Assembly (NCBI GenBank): GCA_028564925.1
Contig: CM053026.1
Coordinates: forward strand, 645,381,854-645,445,853
DNA length: 64,000 nucleotides
Direction: 5' to 3'
From: Lithobates sylvaticus
Lineage: Eukaryota; Chordata; Amphibia; Anura; Ranidae
Shown: in pieces, positions 34,179 through 45,781 of the stretch
Numbering within the stretch: position 1 is the stretch's first letter
Layout: every line of letters begins with the position of its first letter
The notes under the pieces: generated by a model
The model's input: only the letters and a program-made list of their open reading frames with translations
Told to the model about the DNA's origin: nothing
Database searches by the model: none
Translations under genes and position numbers: made by a program

Positions 34179-35407
34179 TACCATAATCAGCAACAAAATA
34201 AACACACAAAAAGCACTTAATATTAATAGCTTTATTTGACAATAATGTGGCATGCAATATAATTAAAACACATTGAGGTGTATTATTAAACATTTTGTGA
34301 ATGATATCAGTTTAATGACACTGATTTTAGTGTTATTCAAAAAGAAAAGCCCAGACAGCACGGATTTTTATATCCAGATACAATCTAACAGCTATAACTG
34401 ATTACAGTACAATAGTGCATTCATTAATTATCAGTAAATGAACCGTATACCTGCACAACCCCATCACTTCAACATGGAAACTCTAGTGCAAGATAAGATT
34501 CTGTATCCTTTTATATCAAGATGTATAAGTCTAGCACCCATGGGTGTGAGATTTATTATAAATTCCTTCATTATATTATATTCTGTGTAAAAGTGCGTAA
34601 GTGGCTATTGGAGATCAGCACTAAATTGCAGAAGTAATTATTGCTAGTTAAATGAATTATTGTCTTATGTGACCCATGGATACCAGAGGTTCCTTTTACT
34701 AGGACCTTTAGTTAACAGATGAGGGCAGATTGGTGGAAAAATTAATTTACACGTGTGCTGCCACTGCCTGTTGGAGTTGTATAAGTAATAATATCAGATT
34801 TAAGGCCTTGTTACTACAATCAATATACATATTCCTCCAATAAAGCCCTCCCTTTATTGGTCACATCTTAACAAAGACAATCAACATTTTTGCATGTTTT
34901 AGAGGAACTCTGCAAAGCTGAGCATGTTACTAACCAAATTACATAACCCAAACATGATACAAAAGAAAAAAATATCTTTGTGTAAAAAAAAAAAAAATAA
35001 TAATAATTTTATGTCATCCAAACGTCTCTAACAACGAATGTGTAGAATTATTACAAAATCTCTGCCTTTCATAATATCATAGCTGTCAATCCTAAACAGA
35101 CACAGCAAGCCTCCCTCTGATTGTAAAAGATCTTAAAACAAGGCACAGACAATACATTATTCCGGTTATCTGCTTTAGGAAGTTTTGCATATTAGAAATT
35201 CCTCCCAGCTTGAGAAAACATTGTTAAAACATTATATTCTTAACATTGTACAATTAGATATAATGGAAGAGTTTAGATAAAACTAGAAATCTTCAATAAT
35301 TAGAACACTGTTTCATGACTAACAACTTGTAGCTTGACAATTGTAGACAATGTAAACTTTACCTTCTGAAGATTTGATCAAGAATGACTTTTAGGACCTG
35401 ATTCACT
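34179..35407. other. Unassigned AT-rich single-copy sequence
   Basis: No coding frame was seen. On minus, AATAAAGC near 34220 with T-rich downstream sequence could serve as a poly(A) signal, but no gene upstream on that strand supports it. Confidence 0.35.
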
Positions 35408-35834
35408 CTTATGCCCCGTACACACGATCGGAAATTCCGCCAGCAAAAGTCCGATGAGAGCTTTTGGTCGGAAATTCCGACCGAGTGAATGCTCCATCGG
35501 ACTTCTGCTGGTGGAATTCCCGCCATCAAAAGATTGAGAGCATGTTCTCTATTTTTCGGTCAAAAAAAGTTCTGATCCGAAATTTCAATCGTCTGTACAA
35601 ATTCCGACGCGCAAAATTTCTACGCATGCTCGGAAACAATTTGACGCATGCTCGGAAGCATTGAACTTAATTTTCTTGGCTCGTCGTAGTGTTGTACCGA
35701 GTTCTTTATGGTCGAAAGTTCATAGAACTTTTGTGTGACCGTGTGTATGCAAGCCAAGCTTGAGCGGAATTCCATCTGAGAAACCATCCAAGTTTTTTCC
35801 GACGGAAAATCCGCTCGTGTGTACAGGGCATAAG
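35408..35834. mobile_element. MITE with CTTATGCCCCGTACACAC ends
   Basis: Inverted ends CTTATGCCCCGTACACAC and GTGTGTACAGGGCATAAG. The interior is rich in TTCCGAC and GGAATT motifs. It belongs with 21207-21638 and 55918-56268 by its terminal sequence. Confidence 0.6.
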
Positions 35835-35946
35835 AGAATTTCCACCTTTGTAGTGAAACTTTGAGAACCCCACTATATATGTGTTTCTATTCACAGCATG
35901 AATAAAAATGAGTGTATTGTACAGAATCACCTGCAATGTTCATTTT

Positions 35947-36247
35947 GAGCCCTGGTTCACACCGGTGTGGCTTTCAAATCACGCTACTCCAACGCGATTT
36001 TAAAGCTGCACATCAGTGCGATTTGCACTGCTGATTTCATTGCGGCTAGTGACTTCATTTCACAGAAGTCTATGCAAGTCTCAATAAAAACGGTAAAAAG
36101 TAGTGCAGGAAGATTTTTGATATATTTGCTGCGACATAAGTCGTAGCGATATGAATGGTTTCATTGCTGGCAATTGGGTGCGACTTGACATGCAATTTGG
36201 AACAGTCAGATTGCATGACAAGTTGCACCGGTGTAAACCAGGGCTTA
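35947..36247. mobile_element. MITE with AGCCCTGGTTCACACCGG ends
   Basis: Inverted ends AGCCCTGGTTCACACCGGTG and CACCGGTGTAAACCAGGGCT. The interior has GTGCGATT and GCGACTT motifs, as in the MITE at 18965-19282. Non-coding. Confidence 0.65.
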
Positions 36248-36286
36248 GGGACGGATTGGATTGACATACAATACAGAACCCAAGCC

Positions 36287-36783
36287 TTAAAGTGTTACTA
36301 AACCCACAACAGTAAAATCTGTCTGTACTGTATATGCAGCATAGCATGCTTGTTATACTCACTGTGAAACTTAAGGGGTTAATCCTCTATATTGTGTAAA
36401 AAGGCTGTTTTATCCTGGATCCTCTCCCTCCTGCACTGTCTATCTGGGGAAGGCCAGCTAACACAGGCAGAGTAGCCGACCTGCACATGCTCAGTTGGGT
36501 CTTTTATGCTGGAGAGAACATATGCTTGTTCTCAGAGCTAGCCAGGTCACATGATATTGACATCACACATGTGGGCGTGTATACAGGCTGAAGTGAAAAT
36601 CTCCTCCTTCCTGAACTCTCAGCACTGGAGAAACTGTGAAGTTTATCATGTAATCGTGGTATACAGATCACCCAAAAAGCTATATAGTGTCAGTATTTTA
36701 ATGTAAAAAGAAGATTTATAAGCTGTGGGCACTGTGGGGGCGGATGAACTATTTTCATATTACTGGGTTTAGTAACACTTTAA
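36287..36783 (+). mobile_element. TTAA MITE of the 'gttactaaaccc' family
   Basis: It begins TTAAAGTGTTACTAAACCC and ends GGGTTTAGTAACACTTTAA, nearly perfect inverted ends. The right TTAA (36780-36783) is shared with the next element. Same family as 9066-9576 and 53808-54322. Confidence 0.7.
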
Positions 36784-37245
36784 AGGAGAAATATGGGCTT
36801 ATGGAAGAAATAAATAAACCTACACACTCACTGTGATGCTGCAGCTGTCCCACGTCAGCTCTAAGACTGAGAACTGAGCAATCACATGACTGGTAATTAC
36901 TCAGTTCTCGGTCTGGTCCAATCAGAGTGCAGTGACTGTCAGTCACCACTCTCTACTTTGATCCTCTGGCATTCACTGGAGCACTAGGGGAGGGGGCAGA
37001 CACAGCTGGTTCTGGCTCTTAGCCAAGTGCTGAGAAGCAGAGGCAGCTGTTAATCAGGCAGCCGAAAGGATCCCAACAAAATTGTTGGAATCCTTCCAGA
37101 GCCTGAAGTGACTTTGCCCCGTCAGCTAATAACGGGCAATAGTTCACTATCAGCAGACTCTGGGTCACAGGAGAGCAAAAGTAAGTGTATTCCTGTGACC
37201 CACAAGAAAAGTATGACCAAAAAAACTTTGGCCATAATACTCTTA
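36780..37245 (+). mobile_element. TTAA MITE abutting the previous one
   Basis: It starts TTAAAGGAGAAATATGGGC and ends GCCATAATACTCTTAA. The middle shares GCTCTAAGACTGAGAACTGAG and a CAGTTCTCGG block with the family at 5673-5998. Confidence 0.55.
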
Positions 37246-37957
37246 ATATTTTTAACCCTTTAGGCCAGGCAGTTTTTGGAGTTTTCAGAAAAGAGCATGG
37301 AAAAGGTAAGCAACAAAGGTGGAAATAAACTTTAACATTGTTTACTATTTAGTAAATTGGTCCTCTAAGTCTCTGTGAGCTTATTTCTACACAGATCCAT
37401 AAAATCAAGTAAATATTTCCAGGGCCAAGCATACATTGCTGAGCAATTATCATTAGAATAGCATTTATTGGAGCTGTCTTTGCATTACTCCAACTAAGGC
37501 AAGTTTAAGACTTCATGAATTAAGACTTTATATGGACCTTGATTATGTCCTCATTGAAACGCATAGGACCAGGCTTCAAGAAATGTTCTATAAAATAAAG
37601 TATTGGCAGCCCTTCATGTACTGCGTGTGTGGGTGAAGGGAAGAGCTGACAATTCAATTAATTAAGTCTGCTCCACCTGAAAAACCCTGAATACCAGGAT
37701 GGAAAAGTGATTGATAGTGTAAAGGTGCGCTTTCTATGTAAAGGGTGGGAAAACCCACAGTGATATAAAATATAATGCACAATAATGTCGCCCAATGTGA
37801 ACACATTGGGTAAATTGGAAACAAGTGTGTGGTCTAGAGAATGACCTGTAACACAACACATTTTTTGATTATGCACATACAGTATTAAGAAATTTTGCTT
37901 ATCCACATGTGTTACAGCCCTTCATGTACTGTAGGAATTAAATAAAAGAGATCTTTA
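37246..37957. other. Unassigned sequence
   Basis: No gene, RNA or repeat boundary was recognised. Confidence 0.35.
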
Positions 37958-38412
37958 TTAATCGCTTGCCACCAGCCACCATCATTATATGGCGGCAGGT
38001 TGGCATGGCTGCGCGAATCACCGTAGGTGTACGTTTTAAGACGCTATAACTTTTGCACAAACCAACTAATATATGCTTACTGTGATTTTTTTTTACCAAA
38101 TATATAGAAGAATAGATATTGGCCTAAAACTGAGGAAGAAATTAGTTTTTTTATATTTTTTGGGGGGATATTTATTATAGCAAAAAGTTAAAAATATTGC
38201 TTTTTTTCCAAATTTGTCGCTCTTTTTTGGTTTATAGCGCAAAAACTAAAAACTGCAGAGGTGATCAAATACCACCAAAAGAAAGCTCTATTTGTGGGGG
38301 AAAAAAAGGACATCAATTGTGTTTGGGTACAATGTCACACGACCGCACAATTGTCAGTTAAAACGACGCAGTGCCGTATCGCAAAAAATGGCCTGGTCAT
38401 TAATGGGGTTAA
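37958..38412. mobile_element. TTAA element (short)
   Basis: It starts TTAATCGCTTGCCACCAGCC and ends GGTCATTAATGGGGTTAA. Blocks such as CTCTATTTGTGGG and TTTATAGCGCAAAAA match the element at 14853-15857 in inverted order. Confidence 0.5.
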
Positions 38413-39584
38413 ATCCTTCTGGTCCTTAAGCATAAAAATCACCAATACAATTTCATACTAGGCTGTGCAGTTGCTTAGTACGGTAGCAACATCAAGTAAC
38501 AATAGAAATCCTCTAACATCAGGTTAATAAATGATGTTCCAGATATGTTTGTGCCTTATCAGCAAATAGTTCATCTCAAATATCACACTTCAGTGAGTTT
38601 CAGACAACTAGCCATCGAACACATGTAATTCCATCCAGCAGTGGCACCTCCCACCATTTGCCTGCCCACGATTAGAATGAGACTACATGAGATTCAAATA
38701 GTACGTTTCAGTTACGATAACACTGTTGCTCGATATCAAAACAGATACAGGAAATACACATAACCTGGCATTATAAAAAAAAAAGTATAATGGTGATATT
38801 ACACTCACTCCAGTTCGAACTTACTGCAAATATAAATCATATTCAAAGCTGTACAACCAAGCCTTGACTAAATTAGAACCTTTCCTTCTTAAATTCTAAA
38901 ATAAAAAAACAAAACATCAGCACAATGTGTACATATTAGTAATTACATTACTTAAAAAGATAATAGACACTCATTTTGGGACAGGAATACCCATTGGATT
39001 TCTAAAAATCATACCAGTATTAGCCAAAGAAGAGTGATTCACACACATTTAATCTTCACATTTTTTTTTTGAGGCTTGAGGTTTTATAGTCACTCATACT
39101 CATTCCTCTGAAGAGTGATTCCCACGCTCTATAGAGTGATTGTTATACACTTATATTTTTCTATAGTGTAGTTTTCATATATCAGTAAATGGGGCAAAAT
39201 GTCCTCATGTAGACATCATTCACTTTACGTGATTCAGACAACTGATCAGCTGACATGCATGGTTATCCTAAGAATCTAACATTGTTTAGGTCTTTGGATT
39301 GTGAAGTTATGACTTGCACTACCTGTAGATAAGTTTTCCAACATGAGATAGCAGAAAAGACTAGACTTCATATATCATCATAATCATCATCTGCTGCTGC
39401 GGATCAACATCATACATGAAACAGAGCGTGAGAAGAAACTATTAGCGTGTTCTGTCACTTAAAGTGGAATTGAAATGTTGTCCTGATATGGCTCCCTCTG
39501 GTCTGAGACAGATTTGGGCCGCATATTTCACAACTGAGCTGGCAACTTGCACATGTGCCTCTTGGTGCCATTAAAGACAGTATT

Positions 39585-39587
<3 letters not shown>
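38413..39587. other. Unassigned AT-rich single-copy sequence
   Basis: No convincing gene was seen. A short acidic reading frame on minus near 39370-39391 was considered and rejected. Confidence 0.35.

Positions 39588-39658
<71 letters not shown>
39588..39658. repeat. AT microsatellite, about 71 bases
   Basis: Uninterrupted AT dinucleotides. Likely variable in length between individuals. Confidence 0.9.
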
Positions 39659-39660
<2 letters not shown>

Positions 39661-39926
39661 ACACACATATACACTCACTTTTTTTACCCTAGAGAAACCC
39701 TTAAAATAATTATAGATCTCAGGGAACTGCTGGTAAAACCAATTAATGGTGTCAGTGTGAAAAGTGCCATTTACATTGGTGGTAGGTGGCAAGAATGCCC
39801 CTATTATGGTCACAGTTATGGCCAGAATGCTACCCTCAGCTAAAAACGATCATTAATGTTATGCTGTTGAATCTGTCAAGTGGCATTAGCCCTGAAATTA
39901 TGAAGGCACCATCAGATGGGACAAAA
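39659..39926. other. Unassigned short stretch
   Basis: No gene or repeat end was recognised. Confidence 0.3.
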
Positions 39927-40509
39927 CACAAACAGAGAGGGTGCAAAAGCTTAGCGCATTATCTTTTAACACTTTGTTAAAGGGTAGAAGAAGACATTAT
40001 ATAACAAGAATAAAAGGGTTTATTTGGTAACCTCAGCAACACATCCCTAAAGTTAGGGATTGTCAAAAATGTGGGTATATGGGACTTTTAAGGTGCTAAT
40101 CTTTTTACCCTTGTGTATATATGGTATATTATGTTATTTTTCTGAGGGTAAAAGGATTAGCATCTTAAAAGTCCCATATACCCACATTTTTTGACAAGAA
40201 AACATTATACTCACAAGCCAAGTAAGCCAAAGGCATATATATGTACAAAATCATAAAGTCCGCTGTCCAAATCCAACAGAAGAAAGGATGACAATGACAG
40301 CTTACGCGTTTTGGGGAACTGGCCCCCTTCCTTAGAGCTGTGCATGGTCATCCTTTCTCCTGTTTGAGTTGGAGAGGAGATTTTGCAATTTTGTGCATAT
40401 ATATAAGCCTTTGGCCTACTTGGCTTGTGAGTATATGTTTTCTTATACCCTTTATTAAAGTGTTAAAAGACAATGTCCTAGGTGTTTTGCACCCTCTCTG
40501 TTTTTTGTG
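39927..40509. repeat. Nested inverted repeats (foldback)
   Basis: The outer arms, at about 39927-40000 and 40438-40509, share AGAGAGGGTGCAAAA and ATCTTTTAACACTTT with their inverses. Inside, 40061-40112 and 40144-40196 form a tighter palindrome (TGTGGGTATATGGGACTTTT with its inverse). The region between also has GCTTACGCGTTTTGGGG, a motif seen in other frog repeats. Confidence 0.6.
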
Positions 40510-42235
40510 CAGTGTTTGATTTCCCTGACCTGAGGAGGACTGCATCGCCATCTTTTTCCAGTCCAGGTTGCTGAATTATTTTGAGATTTATGGTTCACAG
40601 GACAGGTGCCTCCACCATTTCTGAGAGCTAAATTGTCAAGTGTACTTTGCTTCATCGTCAGATGGGAGGTCAATCAGGCACAGCTCAAATAATACTGATG
40701 AAGCCATGTGATATGTGATGTAATGCATAGGAGTGGAGACCGGGTGACATCACTTCTTGTCTGGACCCGAAGTTGGCCATATTGGTACACCTTACATGCG
40801 ATTAGGAGTCTGTGACTCTCTCAGTAACTGAGTACCTTTTTTATGCATTTTTAACTATGTAATAAACCTTACTACACTACTACATGGAAAGTTTATTTTA
40901 TTTTTTTTTCGAGTCACTTTATCAGTTGAAGTGATATTTATAATGGACGCATATCTGGAACAGCTGAAGTGGGGAAGACCACCTTGGATGCTGGTTGATT
41001 GGAGTTCTATGTGATCTATATGGGTCAGACATTAGGGTCAGTGTGCATGCTGGCTGGTGGTGGAGCACAGTGATACAGCTAAATGGAAGAATTGTGGGTG
41101 TGAATGCGATGCCTTATTCTGTGTGGAATCAGGACTATTTATTCACCTTTGGACTTACTTCATTAGGTATTTAGATGTACGGTTGATTTATTTTTATTTG
41201 GCATTATTTTTACTAATTTTCCCTTATATTCACTCACTTGCTCTATTTATGTATTTGCGCTATATTCACTTTTTTTTATATGTGGTTAATTTGATCTCAC
41301 TTAATCATTTGGATGGTTATTTACATCATTACTATACTAGCCTATAGAATTCCAACCTCAGCACCCGATGTGTAACAGCCAAGGTGTTGTCACTTTGACT
41401 GAATCAAATTCTCTAATCTGTATATTATTGGTTGGGTTTAGCAGGCACTTTTCTTTCCTGTACAATTATTATATCAGGTCTGCATTTTATAACCTAGCAG
41501 CAGAATAGAAGCACATGTACAGCTTTCATATAACAGCTGTAATTATGCTAATGCCCTTTATACATAGACACCTACATACTGGTGACTTCAGCTCTGACAA
41601 GTGATAAGCATCAGTACATGTCCGACAGCCTCCATACACCTCTATATAAACAGAACTGTCATGCTGTTATACACTTAGTGGAGTTCAGTGTTACAGCCAA
41701 CGTTGTCAGGCACCAAGGTGCAGCGTAGTGTGTATTTCTGTTTGTAGAAGGCTGCTCCAACACCGAACTGTGCTGAGCATACATGACAGTTCTTTACCCA
41801 CAGAAATAAATGTATGCTCATCATTGCTCTAGGCTGAACCAGGTATCAAGCTGCACATGTTTAAAAGTACCTTTACATTATACAACAAATAGATAACAAA
41901 AAAGCCAAAACTCAATTAAAATGAAGGCTCGCTGCAACTTTTCCGTTGTCTTGGAAGAATTACATAAAAGGTGCATAACACATGTTAGAATAAAATATCC
42001 GTGAATAGACCTTTAACTTAATATAAATATGTAAAAATATATAGAGAATCTAAATAAAAACATGCCCTTTGCTGCTGCATTTAGGTGCATTTTAAAAATC
42101 AAGCTTGTAAAAGAATCAGTGCACAAAAATGAATCAATAAATACCATAGGGGTAAAATAATAAGAGGTGCTACATTGTGATCATGCCTTCCACGCAGTAT
42201 AGATTAAAAAAAATAAAAAATATTGTAACAGCATT
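40510..42235. other. Region downstream of micu3, unassigned
   Basis: AT-rich and mostly free of recognisable repeats. On minus, the first few hundred bases below 42236 are T-rich and could be 3' untranslated sequence for the candidate alternative micu3 exon. I could not place a convincing poly(A) site. Confidence 0.35.
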
Positions 42236-42346
42236 TTATCTCAGCATATCCCTGTTCCGAAAATTCCGGAATAACTCTCGGAAGTGTTGCCTGGTGACGG
42301 ATGTCACACACGTATAGTAGTCCTTCATTCCGTGCTTTGACTTCTC
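42236..42346 (-). CDS. micu3: Candidate alternative terminal exon of micu3
   Basis: A TTATTACTAG splice acceptor precedes an open frame of 36 codons ending in TAA at 42236-42238. The frame starts in phase 0, which is what the penultimate exon (ending on a full AGG codon at 54445) needs, so both this exon and the one at 43427-43495 could follow it. The peptide contains GMKDYYTCV and QHFRELFRNFRNRDMLR. Aligned from memory to the MICU2 tail (QEYWKCVKKES, VKEVWKQ), it keeps Tyr, Cys-Val and Glu plus several conservative aromatic and basic positions. It would extend the C-terminal helix after the last EF-hand by 14 residues over the usual tail. Alternatives: 3' UTR of micu3 reached by splicing from the GTAAGT just after the normal stop, or chance. 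Confidence 0.45.
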   Translation of the reverse strand, partial: EKSKHGMKDYYTCVTSVTRQHFRELFRNFRNRDMLR

Positions 42347-42727
42347 CTAGTAATAAAGACACATGGATTAGTACAATGCTTTTGAGACTCGTACATGCCA
42401 TATTCTACATCTCTGTGTCTTCCGACTAAAAACATGTTACTTGGGATTCCTATATCTTCATAATGCTTTACAAGCTGAGCATATTTAGAGTAAAGCTTAG
42501 CATTCTGTGAAAGTTTTATGACTTTAATGACCAGAGGTTAACCTGAGTGAATAGGCCAAATTTAGCAGCATCAATCTGCAGCAGTTAGCTTGAAAATAAC
42601 ATTATTATTTTTCCTTCTAAATAAAACATACTTTGTTTTTAAGGATATATTGTATAAGCTGTTTATTTTGCATACTGTATAAATTCTATACATTTTTATT
42701 TTATTATAAGCTGCCAAATGGGCGGTA

Positions 42728-42908
42728 TTGGGCAAGATTTACTAAAACTGGCGCACTCAGAATCTGGTGTAGCTGCGCATAGTAGCCAATCAGCTTCTAA
42801 CTTCTGCTTGTTCAATTAGGCTTTGACAATAAAACCTGGAAGCCGATTGGTTTCTATGCAGAACTGCACCAGATTTTTGCACTGTTGAGTTTTAGTAGCG
42901 CTCCCCCA
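42728..42908. mobile_element. Short MITE with TTTACTAAAACTGG ends
   Basis: GGGCAAGATTTACTAAAACTGG on the left pairs imperfectly with AGTTTTAGTAGCGCTCCCCC on the right. The interior has AGCCAATCAGCTTCTA. A truncated relative lies at 60717-60797. It lies between the two candidate micu3 terminal exons. Confidence 0.5.
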
Positions 42909-43231
42909 AAATGTTTTACAAAATGCAATTTGCACGCAATAGTATATATATTTTTCTTTACTTTTTATTTTTCTGTTTGTATTTCACTTTATTAGCTGCA
43001 TCCTGCTGAGGCGCAATGACTGAGCTGAGCCAGTATGCTGTTTTGGCTATCAGTGATCAGATGATTGGGAACCAATTGGGGGGTTTCCTGAAATGTATAT
43101 TATGAATAAATATTGTCCCGGGATCTAGCATACTCTTATAGTTCTTGACTGATTATAGATCTGTGCAGAGCCATTTCTTTACACCAGCAACAGGCTCCTG
43201 GAATTACTCAGTGTATGGTAATGCTATACAT

Positions 43232-43367
43232 CAGTGAGGGCGAAACTCGGCACCCCAGATGTTTTGGACCTACATTTTTAATGATGCTCTAGTACAATGT
43301 AGAGTACATGAGCATCATGGGAAATGTAGTTCCAAAACATTTGGGGTACTGAGGTTCGCCATCACTG
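43232..43367. mobile_element. hAT MITE just beyond the micu3 stop
   Basis: A 136-bp near-palindrome starting CAGTGAGGGCGAAAC and ending GTTCGCCATCACTG. The flanking octamers are identical (CTATACAT at 43224-43231 and 43368-43375), the 8-bp target duplication of hAT transposons. Its proximal edge is 59 bases past the micu3 stop codon, so it lies in the 3' UTR of the usual transcript, unless that exon is spliced at GTAAGT. Confidence 0.8.
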
Positions 43368-43426
43368 CTATACATTATAGCAACTGATATTACTTGCAGA
43401 CTGGATGAAACAGAGAGGTGACTTAC

Positions 43427-43495
43427 TTATCTACTATGGATCTGTTTCTTCAGACAGGCTCGGAAAGTGGTATATTTCTGCTCAGTTTTGTAACC
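43427..43495 (-). CDS. micu3: micu3 last conserved coding exon
   Basis: A TTCTGCTATGCAG acceptor is followed by 22 codons and TAA: GYKTEQKYTTF then RACLKKQIHSR. This closely matches the end of mammalian MICU3 (GYKTVQKYPTF, CLKKELHSR), as I recall it. Phase 0 joins it to the exon ending at 54445. MICU3 is a regulator of the mitochondrial calcium uniporter in the intermembrane space, pairing with MICU1. The stop is directly followed by GTAAGT, a good splice donor, so the exon may not be the physical transcript end. The intron before it is about 10.9 kb and holds the L1 insertion. Confidence 0.9.
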   Translation of the reverse strand, partial: GYKTEQKYTTFRACLKKQIHSR

Positions 43496-44279
43496 CTGCA
43501 TAGCAGAACAGATGGGAGCAGATGCAAAGATGGTGAAGCAGCCACAGAAGAGTGCAAAAAATACAATACAGAAATAGGTGATTGGTTAGTGTCTCAGAGT
43601 AGAAAAACATGTTACACTTGACAGTAAACAGATCTTAGGAATAAAATAGAATAAAATAAAAATAGAACAATTTTTCTTATTGGTCCAGGTCCTGTTACTG
43701 AAAGTTCTGGTGAAGTGTTGCACCTGAAAACTGAAATCAATCTACACCATGCAGAATGTGTGTTCGAAAAGCAGAACAGCAGCATAAATAAACCGAATGC
43801 TCAAAGGTTTCAGACAGTAAGGGTGCAATAGAACACATTTAACAGCATGCAAGTCTGTTTTCATACAACCTGCACTATGTGACTCAGCTTTATAAAAGAT
43901 TGTGCAATAGTAAGGAAATGGCCATGATGGAATGTCTATGGGAACATTTAGCACTGGCATATTCACATAAACACTAGATCCTTGCCAAGAAATGAACACG
44001 AGCAGCATGCTAGGACTGTGTACAAGAGTAGTGTCACCTTTCTATAACATCGGGAATTCTAGGGCACTAGTGTTGAGTGTGGACAACATTTGTGATTATA
44101 CTACAAGTGGTTAGATAAATGGCCAAGTTTATTGCCACGCACATTTCTGGACAGTGCAGTCCTTATTTCACAGACTTAAACACTACTGAAGTGCTAGGAT
44201 AAATATATTGCAACAAGCCCACCCTAAAATATAAGCACACCCCCCGCCCCCCCGAAGAAGTGAATCATTTGGTATAGAC

Positions 44280-44726
44280 CAGGGGTCTTCACACTTTTCT
44301 GTACAAGGGCCACATTGTATAATTTACAGATACACGAGGGCCGAAAAAATCCCCATCAACGTCTTACTTACATCAGGGTTCCCATCAGAGTCCCACCTTA
44401 CATTGGGGTCCCCCTTTAAAACAGGGTCCCATCATCAGAGTGCCCCCTTAAATCAGAGTCCCCAGCAGGGTCCTGTCTTACATCAGAGTCCCCCTTTATA
44501 TCAGGGTCCCCATCAGAGTTCCACCTTAAATCAGGGTCCCCATCTACATAGTCCTATCTTAAATTAGGGTTCCCATCAGAATCCCGCCTTACATCTAGGA
44601 CCCCCTCAAATTAGGGTCCCCATTAGAGTCCCTTCATACATCAGGGTCCCCATCAAAAGCCCCATTTTACATCGAAGTCCCCCGTACATCAGGGTCCCCT
44701 CAGAGTCCTGCCTACAGAGTCCCCCG
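44280..44726. mobile_element. hAT-like element filled by a minisatellite
   Basis: It starts CAGGGGTCTTCACACTTTT, a typical hAT terminus. The flanking octamers GTATAGAC (44272-44279) and GTCTAGAC (44727-44734) match at 7 of 8. About 350 bp of the interior (44365-44715) is a 30-35 bp tandem repeat of CATCAGGGTCCCCATCAGAG-type units. The 3' inverted repeat is weak. It lies in the last micu3 intron. Confidence 0.55.
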
Positions 44727-44734
44727 GTCTAGAC

Positions 44735-45781
44735 AATTCACAAATAATCTACTAGTTTATGCACATTGGGGTGGGTGTAATAGTACTTGGGGCTTTCTGT
44801 GCGGTCTGCACTGGATTCAGTGATAAACCTTTAAAGGCCATGCTGTCACCAAAGTGAAGGTATACTGTAGGCTCAGCTTCCGGGACAATTGACACACAAT
44901 GTTATTTTTTTTTATGCAAAACACATAAAATTCAATTCACTCTTGATGGTGCTCCAACAGAGGAATCTGAACCAGACAGATGCATGTCTGAGAGGAGTCA
45001 CTGGGTTGCACCAACTAGATCTTGATCTTGAGATTAAAAAGATTTCCATGTCTGAACCTCCTAGATTCCCAAGTATGGCCAGGCTATATAAACTAAGAGC
45101 ATGCTCTCTAACCAAAAAATACTTTTAGGAGTTCACACACTCTTTTTGGGGTTCATGAAAATGATTAGATGCATATTAGATACTGGCTGAACACCTGAAC
45201 CTCATTGATTTGCACAATACATTTTTCAAATGTGTCTATTTTCAAAAATACTTTGAGTGTACTGCACAATCTCACAAGCAATTTTTAGCCTGGATGCCTA
45301 TGTATCTGGACAGCAGATGGCAGCACAACATATCTAAAACTTAAAATGCAAATATCAACTGAAGCTTCCAAAATTTTACTAGGATATAATTGTATCTAAA
45401 AATATTGCACAACTATCACTCTGATATGCAATGTGTAATTACCCTTTATCATTCACTCATGAAAAGGACAGCTGGTTTACATACAGATGTTCTATCTTAA
45501 ACAACAACTCCACTCTAAAATTTTATATAATTTTTACAAAAGCCATTTTGCAATTTACCATTGTTAAAATACAAAACTCCTCCGAAAATGTCAAGTCATA
45601 CTAATATGATTGGCTCACTAACCCTCACACTTAGCACCATCAAATCATTTGTGTTTAAGGAAGTCACTGCAATAGAATGCTATAGCTACAATAGAGAAGC
45701 AAGTCTGCAATATAGTTTCCAGAAATCCTTGGAATGCATATAGATAAACAGGATAGCATTTTTCTTCTCAACAACAGTAGT
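44735..45781. other. micu3 intron, unassigned sequence
   Basis: No repeats with clear ends and no coding sequence were recognised. AT-rich. Confidence 0.4.

Noticed and set aside
39361-39400. Minus-strand acidic tail ADDDYDDI with a CAG acceptor, as a last exon of another gene
   Set aside because: It is a short trinucleotide-like ATGATGATTATGATG run. No matching upstream exon was found and I could not link it to a family.
1-42000. Search for a ZDHHC2 first exon, which follows MICU3 in mammals
   Set aside because: I could not find a membrane-segment-bearing first exon or a non-repeat CpG island on minus. It may lie beyond the left edge.
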